64,000 nucleotides of DNA from contig JACGWO010000003.1 in assembly GCA_034509735.1 (NCBI GenBank), positions 10,292,001 to 10,356,000 of the forward strand, written 5' to 3'. The DNA comes from Sesamum alatum (taxonomy: Eukaryota; Streptophyta; Magnoliopsida; Lamiales; Pedaliaceae). A program made the translations under genes and the position numbers. Positions 55,784 through 64,000 of the stretch are shown here, in pieces. The notes below the pieces were generated by a model, which saw only the letters and a program-made list of their open reading frames with translations, made no database searches and had not been told where the DNA came from. Positions within the stretch are counted from its first letter, which is position 1; each line of letters starts with the position of its first letter.

Positions 55784-57445
55784 ATTTTCCACTTGACCAC
55801 AAAGCCAATTGCCCATGTTGCTCAGAGCCTTCTAAGCATCAATAATCTACTATCGGCTCGATCTCGTGGGTCTACTATATTTCTCTATCGAAGTAACACG
55901 GTCCAACCGTATCACCCTTCCTACCACCGTTGTCTGCAAATGCTGGTTATCTAAGAATTTTTCATAAATCTGTGATGAGATCTCGGGCCCAAAAACTTTT
56001 GCCAAAACCTAGTTGTTTGCCTCTAAGGCAACTATTGGTCGATCGTGTTAGGCACCACATCCATCCCATGGATGCGGTTTTCAATCCAAACCACTTTCCA
56101 AAAATAATTTCCAAAGTCGCCATACATTCGACTTTCATAATGAAATGTCATGGTATCCTGCTTGAAACCTTTCCAAGCCACCACACTCACCATTAAGTCT
56201 AAATGTACATACATATTGAGACCAAACATTATTCACGTGATTCTGGAAGCTAGTACCACTATTGCTTTCCAGAATCAACCCTCCACAAGACATACATCAA
56301 GAACACTTCTTAATCTTTATTCAGGTATTAAAGACTGTTCTCAGCAACTGTCTACTGATTTCTCGGCACAAACCCAATAACCGATGCTATGGCCAAAGCA
56401 TACACAACATCAGGCACAATGCACCAAACAACATTTTTGTGCTGCCTAAGGTAAAGACGTAGGGGATTTCAAACACTTAAGCTATCTCTTTAGTCTACCG
56501 TGACCGGGTCTTGAACAACTTAAACCCTGTATAAAGGAATCCAACTCCTTCCATAGAAAATTGCATGAACAACGCCCATGTTTTCTAACACCTTAAATTC
56601 ATTCCAAATAAATAAGACATTACACACTAAACACTCGGAAGAAAACAATCCTCCCACTGACCCTAAAGCCCGTTACTGATCGAGTCATACTCCGAATGAA
56701 CTCGTCAAAATGGACATTCTAGTTACACAAAATTTCAAACCCAATTTGAATTTTCATGACGAATCTAGCTCTATGCTGTTGATCCAAACTCGATGTCCAA
56801 CATTGCTTCTCCTTGTATCTTTTGGATCATCATTCAATTGACCAGAGATGCCTAGAAACCTGTACTTCTCAAGTAACTAAAGTATTCTAGTTATCCCTAG
56901 GAGGACTGCAATATAGTCAACGGAACAATATGATTACAAATGATGTTTGCATTATTCCGATTAAATCTGCACAAATTAGACACCTAGTCTAATTTGTGGC
57001 CCACTAGTCCCTTGACTTATACATGTGGGACTATTCCATGTACTCAAGAACTTTGTAGGATACAAGCTTGCCAAACCATATCCTATATGGCAACTAGATC
57101 ATGACTATTAGAAAATACTATGTTTCTCAACTTGGCAACCTATCAAGTCCATGTCTAGACGGTTTAAGGTAATTTAGTGAAACCCCGATCGAACCAAGTC
57201 TAACAAAGTTCGATTTCTCCCTTATCGGAGACCGTTCAACCATGTCCTTACAGGAAAAATTCCACCGAGTGGGAATTCCATTCTCATCTGGATATTCAAG
57301 AACTCACATTAAATACACGCCCCTTCGATCTAATCAAGAGGTTTAATTTTGCAACCAGTTTGGTTCACCACTCCAAATCTAATTCCGGACCTACACAATG
57401 TCCTTAGACTTGTGAACTCTCTTATGGTCTTGTGTATTTAGTAAC
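55784..57445 (-). pseudogene. Decayed RNase H, RT and integrase of copia D
   Basis: Only traces are readable: RNase H-level sequence with WKGFKQDTM and a WIENRIHGMDVVP segment (56032-56229), RT connection words (56250-56600), and the RT start region near 56760-56830. Integrase C-terminal and pre-integrase pieces (56990-57420) are recognisable mainly by nucleotide alignment to E (for example the CCCACTAGTCCCTTGAC and TTTTGCAACCAGTTTGGTT regions). No frame longer than about 65 codons survives. This is the most degraded copia coding region in the window, consistent with D being older than E. Confidence 0.65.
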
Positions 57446-58066
57446 CTACTATATACTCCGGCTGCACTGGACAAGGCTTATAATGACCATATCAAAGACA
57501 TGGTCACCTCTCGCCAAATTCAAGATACAACCGTCATATGCATGCGACTGCTATGATTCCTCAAGTCCGAGGACTAATCCCGTACTATCAAAAATCGGGA
57601 ATACCAGTCAGACCAAGCCTCAAAGGCTTCCATATGACGATTCCCGCGATTCAGTTCAGTCAGTCGACTACCTTGCTAACTAACCCACTAAAATTGTACA
57701 TATGACCTACCCCTGGCACCAATGAAACTCGACACTCACCCAATGTATGAAATATTAGTGCAAGTCTCTATAAGGCACTCGAGGACCAGTCTCGAGGTCC
57801 TCGACTTGGAACGTTGAAGACTGCCCTCAAGAGTTGGTTTCACAACCGCCAATTAATGTGTAGCTCAACTCAATGGGTTTAACCAATCGATCTATGGGTA
57901 TTTGTTGTGACATTGAAACTCCATTCAATGTGAGTAGTAAGCACAACACATTTTGCCAATGATGAATACTTACTTTATCCAGTAATATAATATTACTTTG
58001 ATAAAGAGCAACTAATAGTTCCCAGAACAGCTAATCTAATTAACTTTCAGGTCACCTATTTTGACA
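57446..58066 (-). repeat. 5' LTR of copia D, truncated
   Basis: LTR sequence starts mid-LTR at about 57446 (GGCTGCACTGGACAAGGCTT) and runs to the LTR start near 58066 (minus strand TGTCAAAATAGGTGACC). The rest of this LTR, the PBS and gag are deleted. Confidence 0.85.
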
Positions 58067-59830
58067 CAAGCTCAATAAAAGACCATTCCAGATGGGTCAC
58101 ATACTTGACTCATATCTAGCTTCAAAGCAACATACCCAACTTTGCCTTTTTGTTTATTCTTCAAAAAATCATTACATCCATAGGCAATCAACACATTATC
58201 GAAAATCAGCTGACCACTAACAAATGCAAACGAAGTTGGAGATGTAATTGAGTCCAAACATAATTTTAACCGATTAGCAACAACTTTCGATCTAAGTTTG
58301 TAAGTAACATTACAAAGACTTAAGGGACAAAACTGAGAAACATAACTCAGGGATTTAAGCTTCGAAATCAAAATAATATTCTTTAAATTCATTTCAGAAG
58401 GTAGTACATTACATAACCTCTAGCCTAAGTATAATCCAATAATCTAATAAAAAGAATGGAGGAAATCCATTCGGCCCTAGTGATGTTGATTAGGACATAG
58501 GGAACAGAGTATCACTAACCTCTTCTTATGTGTATGATTGAATAAATAATTGATTCAGAGTTGTTTAAATACGTGGGCTCACCGAGTTCAACCTACCCTC
58601 CAATTTACAGCGGGGTGGAGATGAAGTAAAAGTAACCCGAAAGTATGATGAAATCAGCATTTGAATATCCTCCTTTCCCTCACACCAGATTGCAATGTGA
58701 TCCATCAACCATGCAATCTTATTTACTCTGGATCTAGAAGAGGGTGTCGCGTGGAAATACTTCATGTTCCGATCACCTTCCGCCAACCATTGAATTTTGT
58801 CACGTTGTCTCCAGCTAACCTCTTTAGCCGCTAAAATATCCTCAAGCTCCAGCATTTTAGCTACTACTACAAGTCGTCCGTTCACAGACAAGTACAAACC
58901 CTAGTCACCCAATTCCATGTTCAAGTGTTCGAATCATTTCTTCAAATTCCCAAAAGTTGAAGAACTCTAGCGGTTAAGAGATTTATCACAATTAGATAAT
59001 TTAGAAAAAATATTGAAGGCGTCAACACTTAGTCTAGCATTATTCCAAGCATCTGAGATACAACTAAACAGGACCAATAGGCTTCAAACCAAATATGTGT
59101 CCCACCCTTCGGAGTCTCTAAAGAACATACTCGCATACGAATAAGCAATGGATTATTATCAAAATAAACTACTGGTAAACGGTGAACCTCTATTTCAGGA
59201 AAGAGATGTCGCCAGGAGACATCCGCTATAGATCTATCAAGCCGACACCGCACCATGTTTGGATGAAAACATCGATTGCACCAAGTAAATCAAGAACCAC
59301 GGAATCCCGGATCAGATAACTCAACATCGAAAATAACTTTGCAAAAATCGCGAATCAATGTATTTGAGGCCCTACAGCCACTCTATTTCTCATTTGAAAA
59401 CAAAATCACGTTAAAGTCACCACAACACAACCACGGTAATATCAAATGATTACCTAAAGTGCACAGAAAATTCCCAGCTTCCATCCATCAAGATGAGATA
59501 GCTCCCCATAGAAGCCTGTAAATCTCCACTGAAAGTCCTCTTATTGCACACTAACATCGATATGGTATTTGGAGAAGCTCAATAAAGAAATCGATTAACT
59601 CTTTACGCCATAACAATAACAAGTAACCACTAGACCCAACCGCACCCACTGCCACTCCAGCCATATTAACCACCCTCTTGATGGACTCGACTGTCCATAA
59701 ATGAAATTCAATTTCACCCAAAATTACCAACAATGAGTCATGAACTTGAATAAGCTCACAAATGTATCAAACAGTTCCGAGACCCCTAATCCCATGGAAG
59801 TTCCACACAATAAAACAAGTTGCAACCGAT
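58067..59830 (-). pseudogene. LINE ORF2, 5' part: endonuclease to RT start
   Basis: High to low: the endonuclease start with WNFHGIRGLGTV-like sequence (about 59815), VGAVGSSGYLLLLWRKEL (59650), RCRLDRSIADVSWRHLFPE (59250) and a degraded S-D-H region reading YFDNNPLL. A linker follows with VSWRQRDKIQWLAEGDRNMK then YFHATPSSRSR (58800-58740), and the RT N-terminus with PLSLCNVTYKLRSKVVANRL, SFAFVSGQLIFDNVLIAYG and GYVALKLDMS (58392-58100). After one frame change the RT reading continues as LEWSFIEL up to the copia D insertion and resumes at 43567 with AMRKLGF. It is a plant L1-type LINE; stops and frameshifts make it inactive. Confidence 0.85.
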
Positions 59831-61478
59831 GGTGTCACTTTGAAAAAAAATTGGAAAGGAGTATCCACCTCCAATTCTACATAATATCGTTTCTCAGGTC
59901 TAGTCATCGTCTCTGCCACTAGAAAAGCGGGTAACTTCTATTTATCCTGTCAACGAGAAATCCAACTACCCAAAGTACTTCGACCACGAATTTGTTGACC
60001 TCTATTTTGTCGACCTCGTCCCCATTTTCCTCGAATTACAAAAACATTATCACCCTAGAATAAAGGATTCTCCACCAAGTCTTGAGAAATAGTACGCTCT
60101 AAAGAAACAGAGGAAAAAGAAACACGATGAAGTGTATAGTCCCTGGTCACTAGTGATTGGTCCTTGGGTATGAGCAATTAGGCCAGGAGACCGGTCTGAA
60201 GAGCCTGCAGAAAAATTCACACTTTGGGCTGAAAATAATTCCACCGTGTTAATAAGTTCCTTGTTTTCTTGTGCTTGTTTCCCCAAGTGGTCCACATGTT
60301 TATCAAGAAAATTGCAACCTAGTCCAATAGACAGAGAGGGCCTCGCGTGAAGGCGTGCATCAAGGGAACCCATGTTGGGCTTAAGGGCAGATAGCTGGCC
60401 CACAAATTTAGAAGAATAAATATTGGGGTTCAGCCCATCTCGGCCAACAGCATCTGAACTAGGACTAGTCTCATCTATCAGTTTACAAAAGCAACTGCCA
60501 CGACCTCATGGAACCTCCATAACTCCTTTGCCCTGGCAATTCTCCAAGAGCCGTCAAACTTGCTGCCCACGGCGAGCGATGTAGACCACCACCTGTCGCA
60601 AAGTTTTCAAAGATATTTAGCCCACACACCTCCTTATTTTGATAACCGTCCAAACCCACTTCTCCACCTGACGATGTCGTCGCCGATGGATGTCTGATAT
60701 ACATTGGACAAATAGCTTCACCCCATCCACCCACAATCTGCAAAAGTCAACTTGCACGCAAACCATGAACCAGACTGGGGATTTAGGCCAAGATCAACAA
60801 AATTCTCTTGAGAACAAGCTTCACAAAATTGACTAATTTGGCCCAATTCACCACAAAGGTAGCAAAAATTGGGCAATCATTGATAAGAAAAGCGAACAAT
60901 CACCTCATCGCCAGTCTCCAAATGAAGCTTTAGTGCACGTTTCAATGATAGACGGACAATAATGTTAATCTTGGTACGAACCATTTGAACCAGAAAACAT
61001 CACCTTTAATGGCCTCCTCATCTGCCATGAGCCCAAATTACGACCAACATGTCTATTTAGTTCTAAAAATCGCTAAACAAAATGTAAATCATGAATGTGG
61101 ACAAATAAGGGACTCCAATCCTAACATAATGATTCTGGTACCTCATTGCGCCCAACTTTTTGTAACAACAATAGATTTTGATCAGAAGTCCCGGAGCACA
61201 AATCGAAAGCTCGATTAAGATCCACTTGATAATAAAGAACAGGCAAAACCGTTCCTCCGACACCTTATAAAGCTGCATGCCACGATGGCAGCCAAAGAAG
61301 TCAAAAATTGTTTTGAGTGCATCAAAAGTACAACCCTATAGGAAAGACGGCAACCGACCAAAGACAATGCATACCCCTCTCGTCCTTTGTCCCAAGCGGA
61401 AAGAGGCATGACAATACCATCATCTTCCTCCTCCATTAATGAAAGCTTGGAACCCATCTGTGAGAGATCACCAACCAT
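59831..61478 (-). pseudogene. LINE ORF1 (DUF4283-like, zinc knuckle) remnant
   Basis: The likely start is the Met at 61478 (MVGDLSQMGSKLSLMEEEDD), followed by a DUF4283-like region (LSLVGCRLSYRVVLLMHSKQ). The zinc knuckle near 60862-60825 reads CYLCGELGQISQFC; the usual His is Gln. A YGAWLRA-type motif follows it as SGSWFACKL. Downstream, frames at 60483-60743 and 60050-60403 are low-complexity, Ser/Gly-rich, as is usual for the variable C-terminal half of these ORF1 proteins. ORF1 proteins bind LINE RNA. Several stops and frameshifts are present. The 5' end of the LINE is probably within 61480-61600. Confidence 0.7.
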
Positions 61479-61510
61479 GTCTGCTCAGAGAAAGATGAAC
61501 AAAGCCACCC

Positions 61511-61902
61511 AACAACTATACACCTTAAGCAAAAACCTAGGAAGATAAAAAGACATAAATAACATATGTAGACAACCTTAAGGAACTATAGACGACCCGC
61601 TACTGCAGAATTTCATTCAACTATTACATTTTATTGGGACTTGTTACACCTTAAATAGTTTGTTAACAACATATATAAAAGGGTCTTTTAAAGTTAAACT
61701 TTTGAATGTGTATTCACCACATCTAAATCATTTTACACCACTTCGGACCAATAATGCTAAGCTAAGTAAAATCTCTCCTATTCATAATAATAGTTACAAA
61801 TTTGATCTAACATGCAAACCACTCTACAAGTACAAGTTAATTTAGAAGACGAATATAGAAATTTAGTCCAAATTTGTAGCACCCTCTACAACTCTACGCT
61901 TT
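61511..61902. other. Sequence between LINE and gypsy PBS, no gene seen
   Basis: AT-rich. It contains TTGTTACACCTTAAATAG (61640), which may be retroelement-derived, and a low-quality plus ORF (61660-61845). The right end would be leader sequence of the gypsy element whose PBS is at about 61903-61914. Confidence 0.35.
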
Positions 61903-64000
61903 GATACCACTAATTATAACACATCCTTCATAATTAAACTCGTTTTGACAATAAATTCATATTAAAAATAATAAATCATGAAATACAAATTCAAATAAAA
62001 ACTAATATTTCTGTAGTTATGTAGCTAGAGATATCAACCCAAGATGTCATTGTTGACCCACCTAATAAGAGTGGCAGCACGATTTATGATCTAATTCAAC
62101 TAGTCATTGTGATTTTTTCCCCTGAAAAATACATGGCAAGTGATAAGTTGCTTACTCAATAAGTATAGCTAATTAACTTATATATATACATATGCAACAA
62201 GACAAATATGTTAGAATAGGTGACCGTGAAGCCAATCGAATTGGGCTTATGTAACTTATTTCTGACAATGATGGTATAAATAAGATGTTCTCAATAAAAG
62301 TGATGTTTAGTTGTTAGCATGTTATACTTTGATTGTGTTCACTTATATTACTGTTCAATGCACAAACAAAGCCCACAGACCGGATGCGTTAATCTAAGAG
62401 GCTGGACTGCGCATAGGTTGGCAATCATGAATCCAGCCTCTGTGGATCGGCCTTAAACTCTCCAAGTCAAGGACCTCGAGATTGGGTATCAATGGTCTAA
62501 TCAAGACTTGCATTAAGATTGTAGTCGTGTTTCATCGACAAACAACGAGGGCCGTCCATGCAATGTCAGTGGGTCATTTAGCTGGGTGCCGGCTGACTGA
62601 GCTGACTCGCGGGAATCATCATATGGAAGCCTTGAGCGAGCTTGGTGGGTATGACTCGTATTCCCGGCTCTGATAGTACAAGATTAGTTCTTGGACTTGA
62701 AGAACTACGGCAGTCACATACACACCATGCATGTATCTTAGATTGTGCAGGAGGCTACCATATCGAAAGACTTGGTTGCTATAAGCTCTATCTAGTGTAG
62801 TCAGAATGTGAGTGTGGACGGTGAGTTCCAAGAAAATATCCGTCTCCATTCAACGGTTGATAGCAGTGTCTCACTTACACTTCGACACTCGTTCCCTATA
62901 AAATATGTGGCCACAGTGACTGAACAGTGGGATGGGATCCCAGTGACGTTTCAGTGGGTAAACGAGTAAATGCTTTAGTCAAAGATGGGGACCAACATCC
63001 AAATTCCATACCCTAGACTATAGCTGTGAGATGGTAGACAGAAGGACCACACTTGTATGCACTCGGGAGCCTAAATGTTCATGCCATGATTTCACCTAGT
63101 CTCTAATGCCATGGACCGTTGCTAGACGGTCACCCATGTTGACAAGTGAATTCAGGTCAAGATTTTGGTGAATTGCGTGGACGATTTTAGAAGATCTCTA
63201 TATTGGGATCTAGGTGGCAAATCCGGGAACAACGCGTGTAGCCGAACGAAGAAAGCTACAAGGGTGAGTACACTTGTTACGTTTCTTGCTTCTTCGTTTT
63301 CACCCTATGGCCTCCATGAATCTTCTATGTTTCGTTTATTCATCAAATACACCGAACGCCTCAGAGAATCAAGGGAACACCCCTTCATCCAGTTTTAAAA
63401 TTCTATTTTAATTTCGTTATGCATGTTTACATTTATGATTAAATCACCTTAATGATTCTGTCGCGCTACTCCCGGGCCGATCCCTATTGTTTACAAAATC
63501 TCATGCAACAATATCAACCAATGGATACTAGCCATGCAATTTAGAAAGTAACTCATACCAACAATCATATCACTCCACAGCATAATACTCGACGTTATCA
63601 TTTCATTTCTTAGGCCCCTGCTAACACAAGCTGGAGTGCATCACCCAATGGTCTTTCCCGGCTATCATCTCCATCACAGTATCTCTTTTTTTTCTCGATA
63701 TCACACCGCAAATGGTTCGTATCATTTCTCATCATCAACAATACAATACAGCTCGTATTATATCCCACCATCAATCAAATCACACAGCACACAGCTCATA
63801 TGATTTGTCACATTATCTCCATTGATCAATGACAACACACAACTCGTCATTAATCATATCATCATAAGCCATTGCAGTACGCCACCTAGTGAGGTAAGTC
63901 ATCTTGTTATCTCATTTCACAATACTCCTATCAATAACTCCATCATTCAGTTTCATTCGACAATCAGTATCCTAACAATAACTTCATCATTTAAAATCAT
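61903..64000 (-). mobile_element. Probable gypsy LTR (minus strand) with PBS, split by a copia LTR
   Basis: CTTTGATACCA at about 61903-61914 is, on the minus strand, TGGTATCAAAG, a methionine-tRNA-type PBS. The sequence to its right (GGATGTGTTATAATTAG on the minus strand) looks like the decayed end of a plant gypsy LTR that normally ends GTGTTACA. AT-rich sequence continues to 62218, is interrupted by the copia LTR, and resumes at 63496 with CATGCAACAATATCAACC, then CATCA/CAATAC-rich sequence to the window edge. No partner LTR lies in the window, so this is tentative. Confidence 0.4.
62219..63495 (+). mobile_element. Copia LTR, plus strand, internally deleted, near-TSD
   Basis: It starts TGTTAGAATAGGTGACC at 62219. 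The far end CTCCCGGGCCGATCCCTATT resembles, in reverse, the outer end of D's LTR. About 0.9 kb is missing after GGTCACCCATG (63135). Flanks are AAATA (62214-62218) and AAATC (63496-63500), a TSD with one mismatch. No internal sequence follows, so it is probably a solo LTR of the A/D subfamily. ORFs at 62482-62673, 62619-62849 and 63165-63398 are chance. Confidence 0.75.

Larger units (their letters stand above)
43573..58066 (-). mobile_element. Ty1/copia element D, TSD CAAGC, inserted in the LINE
   Basis: Target duplications CAAGC lie at 43568-43572 and 58067-58071. The 3' LTR is in two parts (43573-44940 and 55003-55783) split by element E. A decayed pol stretch follows (55784-57445), then only the last part of the 5' LTR (57446-58066). 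A deletion of gag, the leader and most of the 5' LTR joins integrase-level sequence to mid-LTR near 57445. Removing D restores the LINE reading frame exactly. Confidence 0.9.

Noticed and set aside
1..64000. CRISPR arrays, bacterial operons, ribosome-binding sites
   Set aside because: The sequence is plant nuclear DNA; the regular repeats present are transposon subterminal arrays and microsatellites.

Overview
The window is intergenic DNA of a flowering plant, almost certainly a eudicot, and is built almost entirely of nested, decaying transposable elements. The evidence is Ty1/copia elements primed by initiator-Met tRNA (TGGTATCAGAGC), CACTA (En/Spm) transposons with CACTACAAGAAA ends and a plant-type TNPD transposase, a plant LINE with a DUF4283-like/zinc-knuckle ORF1, a plant Ty3/gypsy fragment, MULE- and Tourist-type MITEs, and a very AT-rich background. 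I see no cellular protein-coding gene, no tRNA or rRNA gene and no CRISPR. The species cannot be named from sequence alone.

Layout. (1) 1-19.5 kb: an old copia element (A, minus strand) whose 3' LTR runs off the left edge. It is split by CACTA-1 (4971-9510, TSD AAC) and CACTA-2 (11825-18905). CACTA-2 carries a TNPD transposase pseudogene that is itself split by a plus-strand solo copia LTR (15678-17860, TSD ACTTA). (2) 19.5-29.2 kb: an inverted LTR fragment, then a stretch without gag/pol that is rich in small elements: a foldback MULE with roughly 320-bp arms (TSD TACAATGAA), a small inverted-repeat element, a Tourist-like MITE (TSD TTA), a second MULE (TSD TAAATTTTA), several tRNA-like SINE-type repeats and a 96-bp perfect tandem duplication. 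(3) 29.2-37.7 kb: copia element C (minus), with both LTRs but large internal deletions. (4) 37.7-42.3 kb: a Harbinger transposase scrap and a gutted gypsy element with a truncated, internally duplicated copia LTR in its leader. (5) 42.3-61.5 kb: a three-layer nest. A LINE (minus) is split by copia D (43573-58066, TSD CAAGC), and D's 3' LTR is split by a 10-kb, nearly complete copia E (44941-54997, TSD CAGGC). (6) 61.5-64 kb: a probable gypsy LTR (minus) interrupted by another copia LTR.

How the parts relate. All copia copies share one family signature: LTR start TGTTAGAATAGG, LTR end near TTGTCCTTCA, PPT GTCAAGTGGGAGAT, a GC-rich tract in the leader, and gag-PR-IN-RT-RNaseH order. E is the most intact, but stops and frameshifts interrupt its pol and its protease motif is altered. 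E's LTRs and the solo LTR in CACTA-2 look about 97% alike in the stretches I compared by eye, so they are a young layer; C is older and A and D older still. Every copia copy with internal sequence is on the minus strand, and every plus-strand copy is a solo or truncated LTR.

All boundaries were read by eye. TSD-supported boundaries are reliable to the base; other boundaries are approximate.
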